DNA of 64,000 bases. Source: Heterobasidion occidentale (Eukaryota > Basidiomycota > Agaricomycetes > Russulales > Bondarzewiaceae). The translations under genes were made by a program, and so were the position numbers. The notes beneath the pieces were generated by a model. The model was not told the origin of the DNA and did no database searches. It saw nothing but the letters and a program-made list of their open reading frames with translations. The stretch's first letter is position 1, and each line of letters starts with the position of its first letter. The stretch spans positions 2,103,650-2,167,649 of the forward strand of contig JBCAQO010000009.1 of NCBI GenBank assembly GCA_039111635.1. Reading direction: 5' to 3'. Of the stretch, positions 23,832 through 35,101 are shown one piece after another.

Positions 23832-24718
23832 ATGCAGCTCCTGTCCATCCTTGCTCTCGCCCTTTCCTTCTCTGGAGCCGCACTCGCCGTCCAATGCGAC
23901 GACAAGAAGACGCTCTCGCAGAGCGTCATCGGCGTCAACAAGGACGTCAGCGTCGAAGTCGTTCAGTGCTCCAACACCATCACGCCCGTCGTCGACACCA
24001 TCGCTGTGCGCGATGTCCCCGTCCTAGAGAAGCGCCAGGCGAACGTCTGCGGAGCAACCTGTGCGTCCCTTGGCCGTCCAGCCAAAGCTATGTTCTGCAT
24101 GCGCTTCGAGGACTGACCGTTGATGGCTAGGCACCACTAACTGCTTCACTCCGTCGGGAGGAGGTCCTGATCCGAACGAGTGCAACGTCATCGCAGACGC
24201 GCTGCTCTACGACAGCCAGAACATCGGTGCGCGCGCCCCTTGGAGTGTCCTCGTTCGAACTCAACAGCTGACATCTTTGCGCGCAAAGGACCGCTCTTCA
24301 CGATGGACCCCGCTGTGAGTGCTGCCTATCTCAGAAGACCTCAGTCAATCTAACCCCCTTCCGCGGGTGCTCTCTCCCCCTCACACAGCAAAACTCGTCC
24401 CTGATCGTCATGACGTATCGCAGCTGCGAGACTTTTATTCTCAACCAGGCCAACACATCGCTGCAGTACTGTCGCAGTGACTGGGTGTGACACCTTGTCG
24501 CCTTTCTTACCGCTCATTTACCTGACATCCTTTTTTCATCTCTAGTCTTCCCTTGTCGACTACATCGCGTTCAACTGTCAGTCAACCCAGAACGCGCATG
24601 GCGGAAACTGCGTCGCGACCGACCAGCGGTGGTTCGTGCAGTACGTCAGATTTTGTCCTTCCACCTGCCAGTCTTCGTCGCTGAAATTCGAGAACGCCAC
24701 AGGGTGCAGCACTCGTAA
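23832..24718 (+). CDS. small cysteine-containing secreted protein, Kex2-type processing
   Basis: Exons 23832-24060, 24131-24226, 24289-24314 (26 nt), 24389-24484, 24546-24640, 24703-24718; 185 aa. Signal peptide MQLLSILALALSFSGAALA, then a ~47-residue pro-segment ending in a dibasic site VLEKR (residues 64-68). The mature part has a regular cysteine pattern: NVCGATC, TNCFTPSGGGPDPNEC, SCETF, QYCRSDW, FNCQSTQNAHGGNCV. This matches a type of small secreted protein common in Agaricomycetes; no enzyme motif is visible and the role is unknown. The last intron is chosen because it gives a short end reading WFVQVQHS; reading through instead would add a low-complexity tail ending at 24740. Confidence 0.75.
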
Positions 24719-24990
24719 ATCGGGCCGAGCTCACAGATGAACCAGTCTTTACCATTTTTCGTTGTGAAGTTACATAGCAATTCAAACCTTCTTGGACACT
24801 GCATCGCTCGAGTGTTGAACCCCGTATCATGATCAACGGGGACTATGTTCATTTACTTGTGAATATAATACATTGTCAGTAACAGCGTCAGTAAATGAAC
24901 TATTTTTGTGACCAGTGCCTGTGGCGAGAGGTCGATGTAGAGAGCAAGCAAGGAAAAGAACCGACTCAAAAATCAAGACCCGCGATGCAG

Positions 24991-27900
24991 TCACAGCCAA
25001 GACAGACGCGTCCCGTTGTTTAAATCGACTGCCAACCCGTCCATCACGAGCCGCTCCACGTCTGCGTTGTACGTCCACCCAGCCCGCGCTGCCTCCCGCC
25101 CGCCGACGAATACGCTCCCGGGCGCGCTCGGCACCCCGAGCACCGTGACGCGCGCCAGCGGCTGTTCCACGCGGAACGTACCTGTGCTCTCGATTGTGAG
25201 CGCGCCTGCGTGTGCGATGAACCGCACCGTCCGGTTCGCGATTGGTGAGTCCGGTAGCGGGAGCGAGATCCCGTCGTCGAGATACGCCGTGCCGTATGCG
25301 GCACCGTCGGCACCGAGTGCGACGAGCAGGGCGTACGGCCCCGCGCGCGTCTCGCGCGTTGTGTATGCCGGCTGCGCGTGCGTGAGGAGCGCGGCGCCCG
25401 CACGGATGTGCACGTTGATGTGCCCGAGGGGCGCGCCAAGTGTAGTCGGCGCGCCCACGGTCGCGTTCACTGCAGCGTGGGTGTACCAGTCGCGCCAAGT
25501 CACCTGCCCGCGGCCAGGAAAGATGCCTAACAAGACACAATGGGGATGAGCAATCGAGCGGGTATGGATTTCATGTCGACCTACCGTCGACAGTAGACAC
25601 ATTGGGCTCGAGCACAGGCGTGACGAGAATGTCGCTCCCGACCATGAACTGGCGGTCGACCGCGAACAGCTCCGGCTCGTCGGGAAACTCAAAGAAGAGC
25701 GCGCGCACAGGAGGTGTGCCGTTTGTCGAGGCATTGGCGAACAGCGTGTACTGCCCGATCCCGTCCGCGGTCAACGATGAATCGCGGATTTGAATCTCTA
25801 GTATACGAAGAGGCTCACCCAGTATGGCAGGAGCGCATAGCGAATCGAAATCGCGGTCTTGCTCGCGTTGGCGACGCTATCCCATCTGTAAGGCTCCTGC
25901 GACAGCGCGCCGCGCTGGTTGTGATTTCTGTAGAACGGTGTGAACGCGGATAGCTGCATCCAGCGATTGCACAGCTCCTCGTCCGTGTTGCCGACTGCTC
26001 CGCGCATGCATGACACAACCCGCGATCAGGCTCGAGAACAAGCAGGTGAATCGACGGCAAGGACCACGCACTGAAGCCGCACGTGTCGGCACCGACCATC
26101 GGGATTTGGAACAGCTGGAACTGGAGCACGCCTGCGATGCTGTGCGCCATGTACGCCCACTTGCTGTAATTATCCCCGAGCTGGCACATACATCCGCGAA
26201 TAAGTACCGCTTGGCGAAACGCCGGCACTGAGGAAGGAGAGACGACAATGACGCACCCAGTGTCCCGTCCAGTGCCCCGAGCCCGGGAACGTTGAGCGCG
26301 CAATGATGAAAGGTCGCTCGCCGGGGTGCACCGCGCGCAGTGCGAGGTTCGTCGCGCGGCCCTCCATGTACCCAAATATGTTGTGCGTGTCGAGCTCAAC
26401 GTACCCACCCGCGTGTGTTGCATTCGGTGCGAGCGTGCGAGTCAGCAGCGGGCCGAACCCTGTGACGCGTCAGCCGAGAGCCTATGATGCGCAGGCGGCG
26501 GGCATACCGTTGTGGATGGCGTAGGGTGGTGCGCTTAGGTCTACATTCGACTCGTTTGCAGCGCCTAGGCCGCGCTTGACAAGGGTATGTCGCCTCGAAG
26601 CTGCCGACGCCGTGCCGGCACCGCCAGCACCGAATGTGAGCGTGCCGTTCACAGTAATGTTCCCGCTCGGTCCCGACACAGTAGAGTTGTATCTGCCGCA
26701 CACGGAGACGCGTCAGGTGAGGAACGAGGAGACGATGACGGGATGGTGAGCTCACCCTTCGGGGTAGTCTACGACAAGGTTATCAGGATCGCCGGGCAAC
26801 GACACGGGGACGGACGTATTCGACAGGTCCGCGCCCGTTCCGCTTCATCGACAAACAAACAAAGCGTGAACATGAGCACAGACGCCGACGCAGGCCGACA
26901 CAGTGAGGTTCATATGCGCGGGTAAAAGAACATAAAAAAAGGACGGACCAGGACCCGTCGCAAAACGAGCTCGCCTCGTTCATGTCGAGCCAGATACCGG
27001 AATACTCGACGCCCGCCGCGCTCCAGTTACGGAGCGCATCGGCCCACCACGCCTCTGTGCCGTTCGCGAACCAGTCTGGGAAGACCTGCGCACGCAAAAT
27101 GGGTCAGATGAGCGAGCAAGCAGCCCTGGTGGTCAACATGCAGTGAGGGCTGGGGCCTTGAGGATCACGCACGGTGTACCCTGGCCAGACTTGCCCGATG
27201 TATATCGACCCGTCTGGGTTCTTGATGAACACGTCCCTGAGAACACCGCGCATCAGCCCCGCACACACACATCCATACGACAGATCGACACGCACTGCTC
27301 AATTCCTCGCGTGTACGGGTCGTACTGCACACGCATGCGGGCGGCACGTTGGTATCAGGTATAAGATAAGTACAAAAGGGAAAACGCACGACATCGGTGG
27401 CGTTCGCGACATGTCCGATGGCAGCGTCTACGATCGGGATGTCTGTAGGGTCGGCATTGGCATCATGAGCGCACGGTGCACGATGGCAAAGAGAGAAGGG
27501 CAAAGACACTGTACGTACAGTGCTGTCCGTTCGCGGCCTGTGCGTGGTCGAGGGCAGACAAGCGAGAGTGCACACAAGTGTGTTGATCAGTACCAGAGCA
27601 AGGTCAAGCTGCAGGACGTACCAACTCGCGCGTGAACGCACGCATCTCCTCAGGGGGATAGCTCACAGGGTCAGATGTGAAATCACGCAGCGAATGGTAG
27701 AGATCTATATCGTTCCACATAACTGTGCGCCCCCAATCAACCGACCAACCACAAAAATAAGCCACACATTGCACGTCGTCACATCAGCACCTATTACGAG
27801 CATAAGGCACCGCGGACGCACCTTCGAGAGGCACCCCCGCCCTGCGCATCGCGCTCACCTGCTCTCGCACCTCTGACAAGTTCGTGTAGCCCCACCGACA

Positions 27901-29173
27901 AAGGTGGAACCCAAATGCCCACATCGGCTGCCACGCGGGTGCGCCGACCGCGCCCGCGTACTGCGCCACGACGGCCTTCGGGTCCGGGCCAGAGAAGAAG
28001 GAGAGGTCGAGGGTGCCACCGAGAAGGCGGTATTGAATGAGGGACGCATTAGAGGAGGAAGGGGTGGAGAGGATGATGTCGGCGCCGGCAGTACTAGGGC
28101 GGGTGGTTAGGGACACAATAAAGATGATAGCTAAGCAGAGAGGCGACGGGGACATACTTGGACAGAAAGACGCCGTGCGACTGGGAAGTGTTGGTAGACG
28201 CGTTGAAGCGATGTTCGAGGTAGAATGCGTGTGAGCCGTATCTACACGCACGCGGTCATCGGGACGCGGCCGGAGGAAGAGAGGAATCGTGCGTGCACGC
28301 ACATGTTCTCGTCGAGCGGGTCCGCGGCATCGCGCGCCCATAGCGTCTGCAGTGTACCGTTCTGCGCGACGTCGCGCCTGAAGCCCGCGCTCGCAACGAC
28401 CTCGCCGAGGCCGTAAACGTTCGCATCGCGCGGGAGTGCCGAAGTGAGCTTCACCCGAGGCGCGTCGCACCATTAGCAGCGTGATGGATGAAAGGGAATA
28501 CTCACGTACCTGTATATACTGCTTCTCGAACACGAGCGGGAACGCGTCGAGCGCCACGGGAGTGTGCGAGGGACCCACATTCGCGTTGGAGTGCGACGGG
28601 GTGGGGAGTGAGACAAGGCGGGTATCAAAGAGCGGGCGCGCGCCTAAATCCTGGCGGCGCGAGATCCAGAACGCAAATGGGGCTTGTTCGTAGTTGAACA
28701 CGAGGTCTGAAGAGTTGAGAAGTGAGGCTGGACCGGAGGCAGACGGGGTACGAGGCGGGAAATATTCGCGCGGAGGCGTGAACTGCTGATCGTCGGCGTC
28801 AAAGATGTGGACGCGGAGCCTGTCCTCAAAGACATAGAGCATGAATATGTGATGAAGAATAGCAGAGAAGAATCAAAAGAAGAGAGGCACGGACCTAGAC
28901 TGCGACTCGTAGGAGACTTCAAGGGTGAGCAGGGGGAAATCATCGCTGAAGGTGTTGCAAGCGGGACCAGCGAGGGCGAGGGAAGCGGTGAGTCCATACG
29001 GAGTGTCCTGGAGCGTTTTGAGCGTGTACCCTGGGCACGGGGCGTGAGCGGGAGCCCGGGCACGTCCGAGCTTGCTCACCTGGGCAGGAGGATACATTGC
29101 CCGACCACGTAGGATTGGCAGCAGCGGCGACGATAGAGCCGAGCAGCAATGATGCCTGTGTGGGGGGCGTCAT
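24991..29173 (-). CDS. secreted GH31 alpha-glucosidase
   Basis: Extracellular exo-acting enzyme releasing glucose from maltose- or starch-type oligosaccharides. Minus-strand model with 19 exons: 29173-29080, 29030-28895, 28819-28510, 28448-28303, 28241-28158, 28093-27822, 27722-27622, 27537-27519 (19 nt), 27442-27390, 27324-27296, 27236-27173, 27085-26949, 26842-26756, 26692-26508, 26459-26257, 26180-26072, 25994-25819, 25750-25585, 25526-24991. All phases close, giving 968 aa. Signal peptide [20 protein letters not shown]-terminal beta domain with VYGLGE; catalytic barrel with [12 protein letters not shown] and [16 protein letters not shown]. The nucleophile is Asp470 in [11 protein letters not shown], and the acid/base Asp643 lies in [23 protein letters not shown] and MVGADTCGF are further GH31 blocks. 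A Ser/Gly/Thr insert ([14 protein letters not shown]) sits between nucleophile and acid/base, as in fungal enzymes. Confidence 0.95.
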
Positions 29174-29763
29174 GGCGTGCCGTGGACAAGGGTAACTGTG
29201 TGGAGGGCGAGATTTATATGTCTCGCGGACAACGTAATGGCCGCGTCTGCTGACCGGCGGCGTGCACAAGTAGGTGTTCTGGTTTCCCCTTTCAGTCCTC
29301 GCCCCGCTCCGGTCCTTTGGGTCCTTGCAGGTCCTTGCTAAAGCTCGCAATCATGAATACGCGCCTGTGTCCAACAACACCTACTCCTTGTCTCCAGCAT
29401 TTCACCACAAGTATGCCGATACCCGCCCGCGGCTGCAACGCCAGTGCCATCTGGTGGGTGAAGGTGGAGTAGGGTAGGCACTGCAGGGTGCGTCGGGGTG
29501 TCTGAAAGAGCGCGACGTCGCCCAACAGCCACGACAGAGCCAAATGTTGGAAGGGTCTCCTGCACGCGTCGGGATCACCCGCTGCGCGGGATGGTCATGT
29601 GACGAGCGGGGCTGATAGAAATTTTGTGTGCGAAAAGGAAAGAAAGAACGGAAATCTAAGCGGAAAAGGAAAGTATGAGGGACCATGCTGGGCAAAAATC
29701 AATCAAAACTGCTATTCTTGATGATAAATCAGTGATTTTCGAGCCAAAGGCAGCTATCTTGAA
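29174..29763. other. intergenic region with no gene
   Basis: Upstream of the GH31 gene; marks the end of the gene-rich part. No coding support. Confidence 0.55.
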
Positions 29764-30113
29764 CAATTGTTAGAAATTGTCAGAAATTGTCAGAAATTGT
29801 TGTCATAAGTCAACAAATTCCAGCCAACATGAACATCTCTCACCATATATTCCCTCAAATTGTTGGCAATTGTTGGCATTTCTAAAGAATGCTGTATTTC
29901 CTCTGTGTCATTTTCAATTGTTCAGAGTTCAATTATTCTTAATTGTTGGCATTTGTCCACAATTGCCAGCAATCCACACATAAAAATAGATTGCCAGCAA
30001 TTGTTGTTAATTGACAGCTTGAATGAGGACAGGAATTGTCAACAATTGCTAACAATTGCCAACAAATCACAGCAATTGCCGACAAATCACAACAATTGCC
30101 AACAATTGCCAGC
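29764..30113. repeat. CAATTG-rich degenerate repeat block
   Basis: AT-rich stretch with about ten CAATTG hexamers (for example at 29764, 29867, 29915, 29960, 29999, 30043, 30053, 30073, 30093, 30103) and many AATTGT half-sites, often as TTGGCAATTG or CAATTGCCAA. Because CAATTG is its own reverse complement, the block is rich in small inverted repeats. It ends just before the first LTR fragment. Confidence 0.7.
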
Positions 30114-30119
30114 TATAGC

Positions 30120-30203
30120 TGTTACAAACTGCTCGTTTAGTAACCCAAGAGTAACAGGTTCTTCCTTAGATCGCACGATGGACTGAGTGGTGGACGAAGT
30201 CTC
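30120..30203 (-). repeat. reverse-oriented family A LTR fragment
   Basis: 84 bp matching the reverse complement of the last part of the family A LTR (compare 30755-30841). It begins TGTTACAAACTGCTCG and stops where the 5' LTR of element A begins. This is a remnant of an older, oppositely oriented copy. Confidence 0.8.
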
Positions 30204-30841
30204 TGTTATGACTTGACCGATCGGGGCCCTTCGCGGCCGGTCTAACCGATGGATCAAGCATCACATGCTTAGGCGTGCTCACACACTACGGAGCGTGTAC
30301 ACCAAGGTATTCGGCATGTCCTTAGGAGCCGACAAGACCGATGGTTCTTCAAGACATCGGTAAAGGCTATATTGGAGGGACACGAGGCTCACAGAGTTCA
30401 CACAGTAATGAGAGGCGTTATTCACATGCCATGGGCTTAGGGCTTACGGGTAAGCACCTCGTCGCACCATGATGGATCAGTGCGACTGGAGAAGTACAAG
30501 AGTAGAGCGCCGGCTGAGAGAGACGGCGGCCACAGCTCTCCTAGGATGGAAACCTGGAGAAGCACACGGACTCTTACCTATACCCTATACAGTATATAAG
30601 GCCCATAGAATAGGCTGATAGGATCTTCAGTCTATTCTCTTCGTTCATTCGTCTATATTTGAATACGAACCTCTTCGTTCCCCTGTATCTACGCATTAAC
30701 AGGATTCTTAGAGCCAATCACTATTTCCCTCCTGTATCATCGCATGATACAGTCGAGACTTCGCCCACCACTAAGTCCATTTGTGCGACCTAGGGGAAGA
30801 ACCTGTTACTCTTGGGTTACTGAACGAGCAGTTCATAAACA
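30204..30841 (+). repeat. 5' LTR of element A
   Basis: Begins TGTTATGACTTGACC and ends TTCATAAACA (TG..CA). Promoter-like TATATAAG at 30593. Compared with the 3' LTR it has about 16 extra bases as small insertions. Confidence 0.92.
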
Positions 30842-31312
30842 CTAGAATAGACTCGCTTTTGCCCCTACCTTGCACCACACTCTGCTTGCTGCCACACTCT
30901 TTCTCACAACCCTCATCGGTGGCATAGACCCCACCGAAGAGAGTTACTTCACACACCCTGGAGCAAGACCTAGGCCTAGGATTTCCACCAGGCACTAGAC
31001 GAACCCATAACACCAACTTCGACAGAACAATCGTCCTATCCATCAAAGAGGAAACCGCTGGTATTACTCCGACACCAATCGACCAGCACCCCCAACTTTG
31101 ATAACTGCTAATCCGAGAAGGACGATACTTCTTCACAAAGAGAAGACGGAACAGAAAGCTGAGGTCGGCTTGGGACGAAACAGCAGAAGACTGGGTAGAG
31201 CCACCCCAATACAGGAACCCCAAACGGAAATCCCGGACACATCGGAGGAAGAAGAAGGAACATCCGAGTCCGAATCCTCGGATATTCAACACCGATCAAC
31301 ACCCGAAACATT

Positions 31313-32529
31313 ATGTCAAATCCTACAGACCCCCGTCTCGTCGGGAAGGGCAAGCTCAAACTCCCTGATAACTTCGAAGGGGACCGAACACAATCACAGA
31401 AATTCATCATGAATTGCCTCATCCTTTTTACAACAGAATCGGACCGATACAAGACGGACACAGATAAAGTTTCCCTCGCTCTCTCGTGTGCAAGATACGG
31501 GACGGGCGGCGTTCTATGGGCAGAGAGCTTCCTAAAGAAGACAGTAGGGGCGACCTGCCCAAAGACCGTAGGAACTTGGGACGACTTCCTTGTCAGGTTT
31601 AAACTCCAGTTCAAAAGAAACGAACCTCACGGACCAAGGCCCGAAGCGCCCTCATGTCTTTCTCTCAGGGGAAGATGACGGTGGATGAATATTCAAATCA
31701 ATTCATCCTTATCGCCGCCGACGCCGACATCACCGATAAAGAACAGGTTCCTATTTCCAGAGAGGGCTTGACCCGAGGGTCATGGACAAAATCTATGACA
31801 AGGAAACTCCGCCGAAGGACACGATCCAAGACTGGGTCAACACTGCCTGTGAAATAGAATAGACGCCTAAGAGCCCGAAGTGCTCAAAAGGCGATCCTCG
31901 CCAACTCCACCTCATTCCGAAGCGACTTCCTCAATCGCTTCCACCTCCAACCCGCTCGTCGTTATAACTCTACCACCGCTCCTCGCAGAATGAACAACCA
32001 GGTGGTTGACATGGATATTGATGCCTCTCGCAAAAGAAACGCCGATCAGAACAAGCGTGTATACGATAGCAAGAGACCCGCTCCCTTTTCCTGCTACAAT
32101 TGCGGAAAACCAGGGCACGGGATAGCTGATTGTCGTTCCCCTCGTAGAGGCGTTCCCCCGTCTCGAGGAAATTCGCGCAAGTCGGTGGGCAGAGGAGGTA
32201 GACGAACTCGCGCTGCAGACATGGAGGATGAAGATGAGCAAGAACCCCCGGTGGAAGACGATGCGCGACTACATCGAGGACTGGAGGAGGGGAGTTCTCA
32301 TGGCCACCACCGTCGGGTACCACAACCTGGTAATTCGGTGGAATGTGAGGACCCTTCCGCGAGAAGGGGAGGATCACGCCAGAGCAATGGAGAGCGCTAC
32401 GTACCGCCTAACGGACGACGAGGAAATAGACCCGTCAGTGATACTAATGGCGTCCGAGCGCTCTTCCAAGAAGTAGGGAAGGCGGAGGCAAAGAAGATGT
32501 TGGTGGATCTGGCAGAGGATTTTTCCTGA
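31313..32529 (+). pseudogene. element A gag remnant with CCHC zinc knuckle
   Basis: Capsid-type protein in at least three frames. MSNPTDPRLVGKGKLKLPDN opens at 31313; the frame changes near 31630 (continuing as ALMSFSQGKMTVDEYSNQF) and again near 31752 (FQRGLDPRVMDKIYD). A later frame (31990-32529) holds the nucleic-acid-binding knuckle CYNCGKPGHGIADC. The frame changes make this copy non-functional as read. Confidence 0.8.
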
Positions 32530-32606
32530 CCTCTCCTTCACCAGCCAAAGAGAGAGGGTCGAGGAAACTCGAGTATGATTCCCCGTCATATATTCGAATC
32601 GGAGCA

Positions 32607-35101
32607 ATGAACAGTCACATTATTACCCCCATTCGACTTGACGTGCGGTTGACAACTCGAGGAAGAAGCGCTGGAGCCAGAGCCGCCATCGACTCAGCAT
32701 GTGAAGGGATCCTGGTAAATGAAGAGTGGGTACGGAAGCACAATCTCCCCACCTATCCTTTAAACCGCCCCATCCACGTTCGCAACGTCGATGACACCAT
32801 CAACAAAGCGGGCCTCATTCGACGAGGCCTAGACGCGAATCTCACCGTCAAGGATAGACGAGGGAGAACTCACACTGAACGCGTCCAGATGTTCATCACC
32901 AATCTAGGGAAAGACGACATGCTCCTAGGAACGGATTGGTTGAAATACCACGACCCCTCCATCGGGTGGAGGCGCCGTGAAGTACACTTTGATCGTTGCC
33001 CCAGAGATTGCCAACAACCATATGGGTTTACCAAGGCAAGGGAAGAGCCTACCAAGAAGGCATGGCTAGCGAAACTACGAGGTGACAAGGTTTCTCAGCG
33101 GACGAAACCGCATCTTGTCTCAGAACCGGTAGGACCTTCGTGGACTTGGACTAAAGAACAATGGAGCCAAGTACCCGCGAAGGAATGGAAAACTCGGTTC
33201 ATGGAACTACTCGAGCACAAATCCCGACAACGTAAGGCTCGGAAGTGGCTCGAAGAGCAAGTAGCCGAAAGGAAGGAACACCGGCAAGCCCAACAAGAGG
33301 CAGCCCAGGGCGAAGCTTCAGGAAAAGTCGCTGAAAAAGCGCAAACACAGTTTGACCCCTCCGCAATGGATAGCGCAGGGGAACCCGTCATCAGGAAGGT
33401 GGCTCCAGAACCCTTGGGGTTTGCAAGCTTTGACGAAGATCTAGAGGAAGAAATCGACACCACCGACTTGAAGAGTCGGGTGCCGACAGAGTACCATTCC
33501 TACCTCGACATCTTTAGCGAACAACGATCGCAAAGGCTTCCCCAACATACAATATGGGACCACGCGATAAATCTTAAACCATCCTTTGTACCCCAGGCCC
33601 CGCGGATATTTCCTCTAAGCCCGGAAAAGCATGATGAGTTAGGGAAGTTCGTCAAGGAGCACCTTTCCAAAGGAACAATACGTCGGTCAACAGCACACAG
33701 CGCGGCCTCTTCTTTTTTGTAAGCAAGAAAGATGGGAAGCTCCGTCCGGTACAAGACTATCGCCACCTTAACGAACACACCATTCGAGATGTCACCCCCC
33801 TGCCATTAATCCAAGAACTATTGGATATTATTAAAGGCGCAACCGTGTTCTCGAAACTCGATGTTCGGTGGGGATATAACAACGTGCGCATCAAAAAGGG
33901 AGACGAATCCAAAGCGGCCTTCGTCACACCCTTAGGGCTTTTCGAACCTACCGTAATGTTCTTCGGACTTTGCAATTCTCCGGGAACCTTCCAAGCCATG
34001 ATGAACATGATCTTCCAGGAACTCATCTTGGCCCGGAAAATAGCGGTATATATGGACGACATCCTCATCTTCACGAAAACCACAGCAGAACATATTGTGA
34101 TTCTTCGACGAGTCCTCCAAATCCTACGCGACAACGATCTTTACCTCAAACCAGAGAAGTGCGAATTTCACAAAGAGAAGTTAAACTACCTCGGATACAC
34201 GATCTCAAAAGACCACGTCGCTATGGAAGACTCGAAGGTTGAAGCTATCCAGGAATGGCCCATCCCGCGCACAGTGCGCGACATCCGCTCTTTCTTAGGT
34301 TTAGGGAACTTCTACCGACGATTCATTGACAAGTTCTCCTTGATCGCTCGGCCCCTACACGACCTCACGAAGAAAGATACGAAATGGGACTGGACCATGG
34401 AGTGCCAACAAGCATTTGATCGATTGAAGAAGGCCTTCATCAGTCAACCCGTCCTGTTATACCCTGACCCGATGCGCCCCTACCGGCTTGTTACCGACGC
34501 TTCACTCGCAGCATACGGTGCAGTTCTCTTACAGGAAGGACCTGATAACGACTGGCACCCTGTTGCATACCTCTCCGGATCGTTTGCACCGGCCGAACGA
34601 AATTACGACGTACATGATCGCGAACTCCTCGCCATCATCAAGGTGCTGGAACACTGGAAGCATTACCTCAAAGGCGCTCGACACCCCTTTGAGGTCTGGA
34701 CGGACCATAAGAACCTAGAACACTTTCAAACGGCGCGCGACCTGTCAAGGCGACAAGCACGCTGGAGTCTGTTCTTGTCTCGATTTGATTTCCGGCTCAG
34801 CTACAAAGCTGGAACTACTAATCACGCCGATGCTCTGTCCAGGCGTCCAGACCTTAGTAAGGGGGTGGAATCTGATAACAAGGCACAGACTCTACTCCCA
34901 TCCAGACTTTTCACCGAGTCCAGCGAAACTCTGGTAGAGCCAAGCGAAGGCATACACGTCAAAGCAACGGAACTCGTATCCTCGGACATCCTCTCCCTTA
35001 TTCGACACTCGCGCTCGGAACACGATTTACTAGTTGACGTCGCTCTCAAGAAATTGCTGGAAAAAGGACCAAACGCAATGAAGGGCGACCTAGGAAAATA
35101 G
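32607..35101 (+). pseudogene. element A pol: protease, reverse transcriptase, RNase H
   Basis: Retropepsin-like AAIDSACEGIL (Asp codon at 32691) and LLGTDWLKYHD; RT with DYRHLNEHTIRD, FCGLCNSPGTFQAM-type block, catalytic YMDDILIFTK near 34050 and FLGLGNFYRRFI; RNase H with VTDASLAAYGAVL, NYDVHDRELLAI and WTDHKNL; end of RNase H at HADALSRRPD. One base is missing from a T run near 33716, shifting the frame between SSF and VSKKDGKLRPV. A TAG at 35099 replaces the Trp kept in the sister fragment at 41096-43165. Otherwise open. Confidence 0.93.

Noticed and set aside
25796..25818. A 23-nt intron in the GH31 gene, giving W-IQIRDSS
   Set aside because: Far too short; a 68-nt intron to 25751 gives LLPYW-YTLFAN, the usual GH31 reading.
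29777..30186. Frames of 68 and 108 codons across the CAATTG block
   Set aside because: Products are Asn/Gln/Leu repeats generated by the DNA motif.
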